DNA from: Kiloniellales bacterium
GTDB lineage: Bacteria > Pseudomonadota > Alphaproteobacteria > Kiloniellales > JAKSBE01
Direction: 5' to 3'
Assembly: GCA_030066685.1 (NCBI GenBank)
Contig: JASJBF010000025.1
Location: 19,813-83,812, forward strand
DNA: 64,000 bases
Shown: one piece after another, positions 51,385 to 63,853 of the stretch
Layout: each line of letters starts with the position of its first letter
Position numbering within the stretch: position 1 is the first letter of the stretch
Program-made: the position numbers and the translations under genes
Notes under the pieces: generated by a model
What the model was told of the DNA's origin: nothing
Database searches by the model: none
Seen by the model: only the letters and a program-made list of their open reading frames with translations

Positions 51385-51870
51385 TCAGCCCCGCGGCTTG
51401 CTCTCCTGCCATTGGGCCAGGGCGGCGTGGGCCGCGGTCTCGGCCTTGGCGGCGTAGTCGGCGGCGGTCTCGGTCGGGACCGAGAGCTCGATCACGTAGC
51501 CGTTGGGATCGCGAAAGTAGATCGAGTGGATGAAGCCGTGGTCGGCGACCCCGCGGGTCTCGATCCCGGCGGCCTTGCCCTTAGCGAAGAGGGCCTCCTG
51601 GGTGTCGCGATCGGTCTCCAGCGCGATGTGCAGGTCGAAGTCGTGCTGCTCCTTGAACTCGAAGGGCTGCGCCGGGGCCTCGAAGAAGGCCAGGAAGGAG
51701 CCGTCGCCCAGGCGGTAGAAGCTGTGCAGGACGCTGGTCTCCCGTCCGGTCTTGGTGACCTTGATCTCGAAGGCGTCGGCCAGGGGCAGGCCGAGGAAGT
51801 CCTCGTAGAACTTCCGAGTCTCCTCGGAATCGCGGCAGCGATAGGCGTTGTGGTGCAGGCCTTTGATCAT
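51385..51870 (-). CDS. VOC family protein (glyoxalase/dioxygenase-like)
   Basis: A 161-residue vicinal-oxygen-chelate protein. It starts MIKGLHHNAYRCRDSEETRKFY and ends GYVIELSVPTETA, the two halves of a VOC module. Metal ligands appear as His (LHHNAY), His (FDLHIALE) and Glu (VIELSVP). The start ATG at 51870 has AAGGAG eight bases upstream. This family covers glyoxalase I-like enzymes, extradiol dioxygenases and resistance proteins; the reaction cannot be decided. Confidence 0.85.
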   Translation of the reverse strand: MIKGLHHNAYRCRDSEETRKFYEDFLGLPLADAFEIKVTKTGRETSVLHSFYRLGDGSFLAFFEAPAQPFEFKEQHDFDLHIALETDRDTQEALFAKGKAAGIETRGVADHGFIHSIYFRDPNGYVIELSVPTETAADYAAKAETAAHAALAQWQESKPRG

Positions 51871-52111
51871 GGATCGCACTCCTTCGATGACGAGATCAGT
51901 CTCGCGCCGGGCCGACGAATCGATCAACCGCTTTCGCGGCCATCCAGACGTCCGGCGAATGACGTCTCGGACTTCCCCCCATCCTACATTTGTCGGATAC
52001 CGCTCCGGGACAAGATGCATCATCATGGGATGCCTTCGCCGGCGGGGCGCCAAGTCAGGCTCTTCGGAGACGGATCAAGAGGATCCCGAACGGAACGGCG
52101 ACCCGAGAACG

Positions 52112-52726
52112 ATGCGGAATCTCAGCGAAAGACAGAAGCGGCTGCTGCTCGCCGGTCTGGGCAGCTTGTGCTTCCTGCTGCTGCTCGCGCTCGAGATCGT
52201 CACGGAAAGCGACGAGCTTTCGCTGCCCGACGTTGTCATCGACGGTATCGGCATTCTCTTGACCATCGGCGCGGCCGTCGGCGTCGCCCTGCTCGCCCTA
52301 CGCATAGAGAGCCAGCACCGGGAGAAGCTGTCCCTGATCCGCGACCTGGAGTTCGCGCGCGCCGAGGGCAACGCCTGGCGGAACAAGGTGCGGAGCCATC
52401 TGGCTGGCCTGAAGGCGGGCATGGATATCCAGTTCCAGGACTGGGGCATGACCGCCGCCGAGCGGGAGATCGGCCTGCTGATCCTCAAGGGCCTGAGCCA
52501 CAAGGAGATCGCCGTCCTGCGCGCCACCACCGAGCCGACGGTGCGCCAGCAGGCGCAATCGATCTACCGCAAGGCCAAGCTGCCCGGCAAGACTGCCTTC
52601 TGCGCCTACTTCCTCGAGGACCTCTTCGCCGAAGAAGACGGTCCGGCCCGCCTCGACGCGGCCTCTTCGGGAACTGTCTCTGACAAGCTCTCTCCGGAGC
52701 AAAGCACGCCGCCCGCCTCCGATTGA
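52112..52726 (+). CDS. Membrane-anchored LuxR-type transcription regulator
   Basis: A 204-residue protein. Residues 10-30 and 40-63 are membrane helices, residues 64-105 a linker with basic residues, and residues 138-195 a LuxR/GerE helix-turn-helix (TAAEREIGLLILKGLSHKEI). Receiver or ligand domains are absent, so it is a direct membrane-to-DNA regulator. Start ATG at 52112. A secreted protein gene follows 139 bases later on the same strand, and is the likely co-regulated partner. Confidence 0.85.
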   Translation: MRNLSERQKRLLLAGLGSLCFLLLLALEIVTESDELSLPDVVIDGIGILLTIGAAVGVALLALRIESQHREKLSLIRDLEFARAEGNAWRNKVRSHLAGLKAGMDIQFQDWGMTAAEREIGLLILKGLSHKEIAVLRATTEPTVRQQAQSIYRKAKLPGKTAFCAYFLEDLFAEEDGPARLDAASSGTVSDKLSPEQSTPPASD

Positions 52727-52865
52727 CTCAATCCAGAATCAGGCCGGCACTTCTTCCGACAATTGTACGAAAGCCCCCTTTCCGACGGACGTCGGATTTA
52801 CGGGACCTCGAACCGGCCGGACGCTGTCTCCATCCACCGGCATCCAAACGGAAAGGAGACAGGTC

Positions 52866-53723
52866 ATGTTTCGATACTGGGAAGAAACATCGCAGTCGCG
52901 AAAACCAGCCGGCGGCCCCTCCGTGATGTCCCATCTTAGTTTCTTCGCAGGCGTCCTTGCATTCGGCTTAGCGCTCACCGTTCTGCCGCGAAACGCTGGC
53001 GCCCTGGGGGAAGACGAGGAAATCCCCTTCGAGGTCGCCGAGCTCTTCTTCGAGCTCAACGACACCGACGGCGATCTCGGCATACATGGGATGATCGACG
53101 GCGGGCCCTGGACCCGGATCGCGATCGAGGATCCGAGGGACCGGACTCTCATGGCGATCTGGACGCTGGGCCGCCTCCGCAAGCAGGCCGTGACCGAGAT
53201 ATTCTTCGAGAGCGCCGAGCCGACCTTCGACGAGCTCGACCCGGCGGATTTCTTCGGACGATTTCCCGAGGGAACCTATGAGGTCGAAGGACGCAGGCAG
53301 GACGGCCGGGAGCTGGAGAGCGAGACCGAGGTCACCCACACCCTGCCGGCCCCGCCCGAACCCACTGTCAACGGCCAGCCGCTGGCCGCGGTCTGCGACG
53401 ACGAGGACCCGGACTTCAATCCGACCGAGGTCAGCGTGCCCGTTACCATCGCCTGGCCGGAAGTCACCGAATCGCACCCGGATCTCGGCAACACCTCGGT
53501 CCCGGTGACCATCAACAACTACGAGGTCGTGGTCGAGGTGGTACTGGAGCTGAACGGCGAGGAGTTCGCCTCGGTGTTCAGCACCATCCTGCCGCCCGGC
53601 GAGCGGTCGCTGACGATTCCCACCGAGTTCCTCGGCCAGGGCGAGTCCTTCAAGTACGAGGTCCTGGCACGGGAGGAGAGCTTCAACCAGACCGCGGTCG
53701 AAAGCTGCTTTGTCGTGAACTGA
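52866..53723 (+). CDS. Secreted acidic protein of unknown function
   Basis: A 285-residue exported protein. After a long N-terminal region, a hydrophobic signal sequence (residues 24-45, FFAGVLAFGLALTVL) leads to a mature acidic protein. Its N-terminal part contains FFELNDTDGDLGIHGMIDGG, a Ca2+-binding-like DxDxD pattern, and a possible tandem beta-sandwich. Two Cys (VCDDED, SCFVVN) may pair. I do not recognise the family; a cell-surface or periplasmic role is likely. Start ATG at 52866 follows GGAG at seven bases. A strong terminator lies 27 bases downstream. Confidence 0.78.
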   Translation: MFRYWEETSQSRKPAGGPSVMSHLSFFAGVLAFGLALTVLPRNAGALGEDEEIPFEVAELFFELNDTDGDLGIHGMIDGGPWTRIAIEDPRDRTLMAIWTLGRLRKQAVTEIFFESAEPTFDELDPADFFGRFPEGTYEVEGRRQDGRELESETEVTHTLPAPPEPTVNGQPLAAVCDDEDPDFNPTEVSVPVTIAWPEVTESHPDLGNTSVPVTINNYEVVVEVVLELNGEEFASVFSTILPPGERSLTIPTEFLGQGESFKYEVLAREESFNQTAVESCFVVN

Positions 53724-53750
53724 GCCGCACAGGACCCCCGCTGCACCCCT

Positions 53751-53794
53751 CCGGGGCGCCTTCCACCCATGACGGAAGGCGCCCCGGCCTTTCT
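53751..53794 (+). terminator. Rho-independent terminator of the secreted protein gene
   Basis: A perfect 14-bp GC-rich stem (ccggggcgccttcc / ggaaggcgccccgg, 53751-53787) with a 9-base loop, followed by cctttct. It begins 27 bases after the stop of the preceding gene. Its position and symmetry fit a strong terminator. Confidence 0.78.
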
Positions 53795-53910
53795 GCGGCG
53801 GCACGCGCATCGAAATCCCGGAACAAGGATGGTTTGTATCGCGCCCCGGCCTGTGATGGATTGGCATGCCCGCCTGCCTAGGCCGGAACGCCCCGGGGAC
53901 TCGCACGCGC

Positions 53911-55563
53911 ATGATCTGCATCCTGCACGGCTATCTGCTGGAAGGCTCCGGCAGCAACCTCTGGACCCGCGCCATCGTGCAGGCGCTCTGCCGCCAGGGC
54001 GCCCCCGTGCTGCTGGTCTGCCAGGAGCCCCATCCGGAGATCTACGACTTCATCGCGGCGGCCCATCTCCACGAGCCCGACGGGAGCGTGACAACGCTCT
54101 TCGAGCGCGACACGCCCTATCCGGGGACCTGCGTCCTGCACAAGCCGCGCCTGGGGGACACCCTGCCGGTCTACGTCGGGGACATCTACGAAGAGTTCAC
54201 CAGGGCCGTGCCGATGGTCGAGCTGCCCGACACCGAGATCGAAGCCTATCTCGAGCGCAACCACGCGGTGCTGCGCCGGCTGCTGACCGATCCCGAGGTC
54301 GCGGCGGTCCACGCCAACCACGCCGTCCTGATGTCGGTGGTGGCCGAGCGGGCCTGCGTGGAAGCCGGCCTGCCCTTCTCCGTCATGCCGCACGGCAGCG
54401 CGATCGAGTACGCGGTCAAGGTGGACCCGCGCTTCCACGCCCTGGCCGCCTCCGCCTTCGCCCGGGCCGGGCGGATCTTCGTCCACGGCCCCGAGATGCG
54501 GCGGCGCGTTCTCGAAACCTTCCCGAAGCTGCCGGACCTCGACGCCAAGATCGCAGCGCTGCCGCTGGGGGTCGACACCCGCGCCTTCCGGCCCAGCCCA
54601 GGCCCCGGGCGACCTGGGCAGATCGCCGCGCTTCGGAAGGCCTTGGCGTCGCTGCCGCGCGGGCGAGAGCCGCAAGCGGCGGCGCGGCTGCAGAGCCGGC
54701 TGCGGGACGGCATGAGCCTGGAGGCGCTGACGGCGGCCCTGGAGGAAGCGCGCGGCTACGACCCGAAGCGCCCCGACGGCGATGCCGCCGAGAAGCTGGC
54801 CGCCCTCGACTGGACCGACGGCGACCAGCTGCTCTTCGTCGGCCGGCTGATCGCCAGCAAGGGCCCCCAGAACATCGTCGCCGCACTGCCGCGGATCCTC
54901 GAGGCCCGTCCTAAGGCCCGCCTGGTGGTCGTCGGCCACGGCCCGCTGCGCGAGGTCCTGGAAGCCCTGGTTTGGGCCCTGTCCCAGGGCCGGCGCGGGC
55001 TGGTCCGGGACATCGTGGCCTGGGGCAGAGCGCTGGAAGGCGGCCCGGCGGCGGCCTTCGAGGAGATCCGGCTGTTCTTCGCGGCCCTGGAGGCCGGCGG
55101 GGAACTGGAGGCCTACTTCGAGGCCGCGGAACGGCTGCTGGCGCCGGAGCGGGTGGTCTTCACCGGCTACCTGACCCACGCGGAGCTGAAGCACCTCCTG
55201 CCCTGCTGCGACGTCGGGATCTTCCCCTCCATCGTCGCCGAGGCCGGGCCCTTGGTCTTCCTCGAGGCCCTGGCCTCGGGCTGCTTCCCGCTCGGCACCG
55301 ACTTCGCCGGCACGGCGGCCACGATCGAGTCCCTGGCCGAGGTCCTGCCCGCCGAGGCCACCGAGGGCATGAAGCTGCGCGTCGACAAGGCGCTCACCGT
55401 CGCCGACATCGTCGACAAGGCCACGGCCGCGCTTGCCCTGGAGGGCCGCTACAGGGACGACCTGCGCCGCGCCGCAGAGGCACGCTACGACTGGACCGCC
55501 GTCGCCGGCAAGCTCGCCGCTGAGCTCGCGGCCTTGGCTCAGCCGACGGACGCCCGCCAGTGA
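53911..55563 (+). CDS. GT-B glycosyltransferase (GT4) with two insertions
   Basis: A 550-residue glycosyltransferase of GT4 type; typical members are about 380. It begins MICILHGYLLEGSGSNLWT, has the central LFVGRLIASKGPQNIV and the C-terminal donor motif VAEAGPLVFLEALASGC. Two extra segments lie inside the fold: about residues 228-300, before LFVGRL, and about 350-416 (FEEIRLFFAALEAGGELEAY), each rich in Leu/Ala/Arg helix. Otherwise it shows no signal peptide. The ATG at 53911 begins the Rossmann fold; the frame extends upstream without a clear ribosome binding site. It probably builds a surface or storage glycan. Substrate unknown. Confidence 0.82.
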   Translation: MICILHGYLLEGSGSNLWTRAIVQALCRQGAPVLLVCQEPHPEIYDFIAAAHLHEPDGSVTTLFERDTPYPGTCVLHKPRLGDTLPVYVGDIYEEFTRAVPMVELPDTEIEAYLERNHAVLRRLLTDPEVAAVHANHAVLMSVVAERACVEAGLPFSVMPHGSAIEYAVKVDPRFHALAASAFARAGRIFVHGPEMRRRVLETFPKLPDLDAKIAALPLGVDTRAFRPSPGPGRPGQIAALRKALASLPRGREPQAAARLQSRLRDGMSLEALTAALEEARGYDPKRPDGDAAEKLAALDWTDGDQLLFVGRLIASKGPQNIVAALPRILEARPKARLVVVGHGPLREVLEALVWALSQGRRGLVRDIVAWGRALEGGPAAAFEEIRLFFAALEAGGELEAYFEAAERLLAPERVVFTGYLTHAELKHLLPCCDVGIFPSIVAEAGPLVFLEALASGCFPLGTDFAGTAATIESLAEVLPAEATEGMKLRVDKALTVADIVDKATAALALEGRYRDDLRRAAEARYDWTAVAGKLAAELAALAQPTDARQ

Positions 55564-55585
55564 GGCCGGACTCCGCCATCCACAC

Positions 55586-55960
55586 CGCGGTCATGCCCGG
55601 ACTTGATCCACGGCTGTCCGGCTTAGATCGGAGACGGTGAGGTGAGACTCCTCCTCCCCCTTGATGGGGGAGGACACAGGAGGGGGTGGCGGCCGTCAGG
55701 CCGCAGAAATCGGCTCTCGAGGTCTCGGTCCGAGCCGGGATCACCCCCACCCCGGCCCTCCCCCATCAAGGGGGAGGGGGTTTCCGCTCCGATCCCGCAG
55801 CCGGAGTCCCGATTTGCCTCAGCGCCAGCAAATCCGAGTCAAGCAAAGCATCCTCCGCAGCCCTCCAGCGCCAAACCGGACAGCGGTGGACTTGATCCGG
55901 GCATCCGTCCTGTGGCGGCGCCATGGATCGCCGGATCGAGTCCGGCGATGACAGCGTGTT
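55586..55960. repeat. Composite intergenic repeat region
   Basis: About 375 bases without a gene between the glycosyltransferase and citrate synthase. It contains the inverted pair ctcccccttgatgggggagg (55652-55672) and ctcccccatcaagggggagg (55758-55778), and a hairpin module atggatcgccggatcgagtc at 55922-55951, related to the one at 38521-38550. The sequence acttgatcc recurs at 55601 and 55890. It looks like a cluster of dispersed palindromic elements. Confidence 0.72.
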
Positions 55961-55985
55961 GCATGACAGTGTCAGGAGAAGCAGG

Positions 55986-57128
55986 TTAGCGCTGCTCGAT
56001 CGGCAGGTAGGCGCGCGGCGCCGGGCCGTCGTAGAGGGTGAGCGGGCGAATCAGGATGTTGTTGGCGAACTGCTCCAGGGCCTGGACGGTCCAGCCCGGG
56101 ACGCGGCCGACGGCGAAGATCGGCACGAAAAGGTCGGCCGGGATGCCGTGCAGGTAGTAGATCACGCCGGAATAGAAGTCGACGTTCACGTTCACCCCGT
56201 GGCGGGCGTAGGGCTGCATGGCGGCGACCACGGCCTGCAGGATCTCGTACCACACGGGCTCGCCCATCTCCTGCGACAGCCGCTGCACGCCCTCGCGCAT
56301 GTGCCGGGCGCGCGGGTCCTCGGCGCGGTAGACCCGGTGCCCGAAGCCGGTGACCGGCTCGCGGTTCTTGCGCTTGGCCTTGACGTAGTCGGCCGCGGCG
56401 GCGGGGTCGCCGATCTCCATGGCCATCTTCATCACGTCCTCGGCGGCGCCGCCGTGGGCCGGTCCCGAGAGGGCGGCGATGGCCGCGGTGACCGCCGCGT
56501 GGAGGTTGGCCTCGGTGCCGACCACGACCCGGGCGGTGAAGGAGGAGGCGTTGGAGCCGTGCTCCGCGTGGAGCACGAAGTCGGTGTCCATCAGCTTGAC
56601 CGCCTCGGCGCTGGGCGCCTTTCCGGTCAGCATGTGGAGGAAGTTGGCGGCGTGGCCGAGCGCCGGGTCGGGCGCGACCGGGTCCCGGCCGTTGCGGAGC
56701 TGCTCCTGGGCGGCGACGATCATCGGCACCTGGGCGGTCAGGCGCAGGCCCTTGCGCCGGGTCGCCTCGGCGCCATTGTCGGCGACCTCGGGATCGAAGG
56801 CCGCCAGGGCCGAGACCGCGGTGCGCAGCAGGTCCATGGGATGGGCGCCGGCCAGGCTGCGGACGATCTCGAACACCGCATCGGGCAGGACGCGGGCGGC
56901 CTTGAGCTCGGCGTCGAAGGCCGCCAGTTGATCTGCCGTCGGCAGCTCGCCGTGGAACAGCAGGTAGGCGGTCTCCTCGAAGCTGGAGTGTTCGGCGAGG
57001 TCGTGGATCGAGTAGCCGCGGTAGCGCAGCTCGCCTTCGCGGCCGTCGATGAAGGTGGTCGCCGAGCGTTCGAAGTAGACGCCCTTGAGGCCGCGGTGGA
57101 TCCTGATCTCGCTGTCGGCGTCGCTCAT
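55986..57128 (-). CDS. Citrate synthase family protein
   Basis: A 380-residue citrate synthase of the short bacterial type. Motifs visible are LRYRGYSIHDL near the start, SGPAHGGAAEDVMKM with the catalytic His, GFGHRVYRAEDPRARHM with the second His, and NVDFYSGVIYYLHGIP with the catalytic Asp. Start ATG at 57128 was chosen over an in-frame upstream start lacking a ribosome binding site. It condenses acetyl-CoA with oxaloacetate; a 2-methylcitrate synthase role (propionyl-CoA) is possible because of the length. It is divergent from phosphate acetyltransferase. Confidence 0.9.
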   Translation of the reverse strand: MSDADSEIRIHRGLKGVYFERSATTFIDGREGELRYRGYSIHDLAEHSSFEETAYLLFHGELPTADQLAAFDAELKAARVLPDAVFEIVRSLAGAHPMDLLRTAVSALAAFDPEVADNGAEATRRKGLRLTAQVPMIVAAQEQLRNGRDPVAPDPALGHAANFLHMLTGKAPSAEAVKLMDTDFVLHAEHGSNASSFTARVVVGTEANLHAAVTAAIAALSGPAHGGAAEDVMKMAMEIGDPAAAADYVKAKRKNREPVTGFGHRVYRAEDPRARHMREGVQRLSQEMGEPVWYEILQAVVAAMQPYARHGVNVNVDFYSGVIYYLHGIPADLFVPIFAVGRVPGWTVQALEQFANNILIRPLTLYDGPAPRAYLPIEQR

Positions 57129-57259
57129 CCCCTGGCTCCCCGTATTGCTTTGCCCGCCTCGATTTACAGCAAGCGACCCGGTCCCTAAGGTGCCAGTCAT
57201 TCAAGATCTGACGTGCCAGAGGCGCCCGGTGTCTCGGCGGGTCCCGGACATCCTAGCCC

Positions 57260-58261
57260 ATGGTGAAGCTCGAGACCTATCTGCAAGCGGCCCAGGCCAA
57301 GGCGGGCCGCGTGGTCCTGCCGGAGGGAACGGAGCCGCGGATCCTGCAAGCGGCACGGCGGCTGGCCGACGAGGGCATCGCAAAGCCGATCCTCCTGGGC
57401 GCACCGGAGACCGTCGAGGCGGCGGCGGCCGAGCTGAGCCTCGCCCTAGCGGGTATCGAGGTTCGCGATCCGGCCGGCGATCCCTCTCTCCAGCACTACG
57501 CCGAGATCTGTGCCGCGGGACGGGAACGGATGACCGAGGCCATGGCGGCGCGGCTGGTGCGCAAGCCGCTTTACTTCGGCGGCACGATGGTCAAGGCCGG
57601 CGCCGCCGCGGCCATGGTCGCGGGCGCCGCCAACCCGACCCGCCGGGTCATCGAGGCCGGGATGATGACCGTCGGCCCGGCCGCGGGCATCGCGACGCCC
57701 TCGAGCTTCTTCCTGATGCTCCTGCCCGAGGGCCCCGCCGGCCCGGCGCGGCGCCTGGTCTTCGCCGACTGCGCCGTCAACGTCGATCCAAGCTCCGAGG
57801 CGCTGGCCGACATCGCCCTGGCCTCGGCCCGCAGCGCCGAGGCCCTGCTGGGCGAGGCGCCGCGGGTCGCGCTGCTGTCATTCTCCTCCCGGGGCAGCGC
57901 CCGGCATCCCCACGTCGAGAAGGTGACCCGGGCGCTGGCCCTGGCCCGGGAGCGCGCACCGGAGCTGGCGGTCGACGGCGAGTTCCAGGCCGACACCGCG
58001 CTGGTGCCGGCGGTCGCGGCGAAGAAGATCTCCGGCGACAGCCCGGTCGCCGGGCGAGCCAACGTCCTGGTCTTCCCCGACCTGGACGCCGGCAACATCG
58101 GCTACAAGCTGACCCAGTACCTGGCCGGCGCCCAGGCCATCGGCCCCTTCCTGCAGGGCTTCGCTCGGCCGGTCTGCGACCTGTCGCGCGGCGCCACGGT
58201 CGACGACATCGTCGCCGCCGCCGCCATCGCGCTGCTCCAGGCGGCGTCCAAGACCGGCTAG
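57260..58261 (+). CDS. pta: Phosphate acetyltransferase
   Basis: A 333-residue Pta of the short class. It has [15 protein letters not shown] at the N-terminus, FFLMLLPEG and [19 protein letters not shown] in the middle, and [20 protein letters not shown] with [10 protein letters not shown] at the end. It converts acetyl phosphate and CoA to acetyl-CoA and phosphate. Start ATG at 57260. Its neighbour is citrate synthase on the other strand. It may process the acetyl phosphate released by Xsc; no acetate kinase is near. Confidence 0.92.
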   Translation: MVKLETYLQAAQAKAGRVVLPEGTEPRILQAARRLADEGIAKPILLGAPETVEAAAAELSLALAGIEVRDPAGDPSLQHYAEICAAGRERMTEAMAARLVRKPLYFGGTMVKAGAAAAMVAGAANPTRRVIEAGMMTVGPAAGIATPSSFFLMLLPEGPAGPARRLVFADCAVNVDPSSEALADIALASARSAEALLGEAPRVALLSFSSRGSARHPHVEKVTRALALARERAPELAVDGEFQADTALVPAVAAKKISGDSPVAGRANVLVFPDLDAGNIGYKLTQYLAGAQAIGPFLQGFARPVCDLSRGATVDDIVAAAAIALLQAASKTG

Positions 58262-58274
58262 CAACCCCTCAGGC

Positions 58275-59198
58275 TCAGGCCGTACGCCTCACCTCTTCGC
58301 CCAGGGTCCCGCCGGCAAGGGCTGCCGCCTCGCGTTCGAAGAGCCCCACCAGGGCATCCATCACGGCACGTACACCTGGTACGCGTCGCAGATCGCGGTG
58401 GACGATCAGATGCTGGACCGAGGTCACCCCGGTAATGGTCGGCGTCAGGCGGATCAGGCCGGGATCCGCGTCGGCGGCGAAGCAGGCCAGCACGCCCAGG
58501 CCGACCCCGTTGCGTACGGCCTCGTGCAGGACCATGGCGTCATTGACACGTACGCTCAGGGGGCGGCCCTCTAGCTTTTCCAGCAGCCACTTCTGGCCGG
58601 CAAAATCGTTGTGCGCCTCGTCGAAGCCGGCCCAGACGCAGTCGCGGTAGCGCGCCTCGCTGCGGGCCGCCGGGTTGTCGGCCACATAGTCGCGGCTGCC
58701 GTAGACCGCGAAGCCGATCTCGCCGAGCCGGCGGGCGATCAGGCCGGGGTTGTCCGGCAGGCATTCCCGGATCACCAAGTCGGCCTCGCGCCGCGAGAGA
58801 TTGGCGTGCAGATGCGAGACCGGAATCTCGATCTCGATCTCAGGCAGCCGGGCGCGCAACTCCGGCAGATGTGCGGTGAGGAACTGCGCCATGACCTCGC
58901 CGATCGAGACCCGGACCGTGCCCTTGACCGAGTCGGCGATGCTGGCCTGGCGCCGCTCGACCGCCTGCGCGGAGCGTTCCATCTCCTCGGCCAGGGGCAG
59001 GAGCGCCGCGCCGGCGGGCGTCGGCACGAAGCCCTGGGGCAGGCGGTCGAAGAGCCGGGCGGAGAGCGATTCCTCCAGGGCCCGAAGCCGTCGGCCCGCG
59101 GTCGGCTGGGTGACCTTGAGCTGGCGCGCCGCAGCGGAGAGCGAGCCTTCCCGCGCCACGGCCAGGAAGACGCGCAGATCGTCCCAGTTCAGCGCCAT
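58275..59198 (-). CDS. LysR-type transcription regulator
   Basis: A 307-residue LysR-family regulator. Residues 1-60 form the winged helix (WDDLRVFLAVAREGSLSAAA, RQLKVTQPTAGRRLRALEES), and residues 90-300 the effector-binding domain. The ATG at 59198 is preferred over the one at 59213 because GGGAG lies eight bases upstream of it. It is divergent from the fused ABC exporter, from which it is separated by 119 bases containing an inverted repeat. It probably controls the exporter and itself. Effector unknown. Confidence 0.9.
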   Translation of the reverse strand: MALNWDDLRVFLAVAREGSLSAAARQLKVTQPTAGRRLRALEESLSARLFDRLPQGFVPTPAGAALLPLAEEMERSAQAVERRQASIADSVKGTVRVSIGEVMAQFLTAHLPELRARLPEIEIEIPVSHLHANLSRREADLVIRECLPDNPGLIARRLGEIGFAVYGSRDYVADNPAARSEARYRDCVWAGFDEAHNDFAGQKWLLEKLEGRPLSVRVNDAMVLHEAVRNGVGLGVLACFAADADPGLIRLTPTITGVTSVQHLIVHRDLRRVPGVRAVMDALVGLFEREAAALAGGTLGEEVRRTA

Positions 59199-59213
59199 GG
59201 CTTGCTCTCCCAT

Positions 59214-59231
59214 CTAAACGGATTTGTTTAG
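59214..59231. promoter_or_regulatory. Inverted repeat in the LysR/exporter intergenic region
   Basis: CTAAAC-ggattt-GTTTAG (arms 59214-59219 and 59226-59231) lies just upstream of the LysR start and 100 bases before the exporter start. Its position between divergent genes suits a regulator-binding site, although it does not show the T-N11-A pattern that many LysR proteins prefer. Confidence 0.45.
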
Positions 59232-59317
59232 AGGCTATGCGAAATCGAAAAGCGCGCAACATTTTTCTTTAGGCTAAGTCGGAATCTCGCACGAACACCC
59301 AGCCCAGCGAGACCGCC

Positions 59318-62914
<3,597 letters not shown>

Positions 62915-62947
62915 AGCTGTATCTGAGCGTTCTGCGGCACGGCCCGC

Positions 62948-62976
62948 ATGCTTCGACAGGCTCAGCATGAGGACCC
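62948..62976. repeat. Intergenic repeat with CTTCGACAGGCTCAGCATGAG
   Basis: A copy of the dispersed repeat catgcttcgacaggctcag, related in inverted orientation to the module at 31969-31996. It lies between the ABC exporter and the SDR gene. No gene is present in this 139-base gap. Confidence 0.72.
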
Positions 62977-63053
62977 AATACCAGGGGCCTCCTCATCCCG
63001 AGCTTGCCGAGGGACCAAGGGCGAGGTTCGACTCGGCGCGCTTGCTCGCTGCC

Positions 63054-63815
63054 CTACTTGGCGGTGAAGCCGCCGTCGACGTAGAGAAGCTGGCCGGTGA
63101 CGTAGTCGGAGGCGGGGGCAGCGAGGAAGATGGCGGCGCCGCGCAGGTCGTCCAGGCGGCCGTTGCGGCCGACCATGGTTTGGGCCGCCATGCGGGCCGA
63201 GACCTCGGGATCGGCGAAGACCGGCGCGGTCAGCTCGGTCGGGAAGAAGCCGGGGGCGATGGCGTTGCAGGCGACGCCGTCCTTCGACCAGGCCTCGGCC
63301 ATGGCCCGGGTCAGCTGGGCGACGCCGCCCTTGGAGGCACCGTAGGCGACGCCGCTGGGAAAGGCGCGGGCCGACTGCAGGGAGGCAATGTTGATCACCC
63401 GGCCCCAGCCCTTGTCGCGCATCGCCGGGACCAGGGCCCGGGCCAGGAAAAAGGGGGTGGCCAGGTTGATCGCCAGGGTCAGGTCCCAGTCGTCAGGGGT
63501 GATCTCCCCGGCCGGCTGGCGCAGGTTGACCCCGGCGGCGTTGACCAGGATGTCGGGCGCCCCGAAGGGGCCGGCCAGGGCCGCCGCCGGTTCCTCCAGC
63601 TTGCGGTAGTCGGCAAGGTCGGCGGGCACCGCCGCCGCCCTGCCGCCCTCGCCCTCGATCGCCGCCTCCGCCTCGGCCAGCCTGGCTTCGCGCCGCCCGG
63701 TCACCACCACCGCCGCGCCGGCGCCGGCCAGAGCGAGGGCGATCTCGCGGCCGATGCCGCTGCCGCCGCCGGTTACGGCGGCGACGCGGCCGGTCAGGTC
63801 GAAGAGCGCCTGCAT
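63054..63815 (-). CDS. SDR family oxidoreductase
   Basis: A 253-residue short-chain dehydrogenase/reductase. The NAD(P) motif is TGGGSGIGREIA near residue 15, the NAG-like NAAGVN lies near residue 92, and the catalytic Tyr-x-x-x-Lys is in YGASKGG. The Ser of the triad is in NIASLQSARAF. Sequence style matches gluconate 5-dehydrogenase / 3-oxoacyl-reductase-like enzymes. Start ATG at 63815. It probably reduces or oxidises a sugar acid or keto acid. Substrate unknown. Confidence 0.9.
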   Translation of the reverse strand: MQALFDLTGRVAAVTGGGSGIGREIALALAGAGAAVVVTGRREARLAEAEAAIEGEGGRAAAVPADLADYRKLEEPAAALAGPFGAPDILVNAAGVNLRQPAGEITPDDWDLTLAINLATPFFLARALVPAMRDKGWGRVINIASLQSARAFPSGVAYGASKGGVAQLTRAMAEAWSKDGVACNAIAPGFFPTELTAPVFADPEVSARMAAQTMVGRNGRLDDLRGAAIFLAAPASDYVTGQLLYVDGGFTAK

Positions 63816-63853
63816 GGCCTAATACCAAGGAGTGTTGATAATGACCCATTTGA

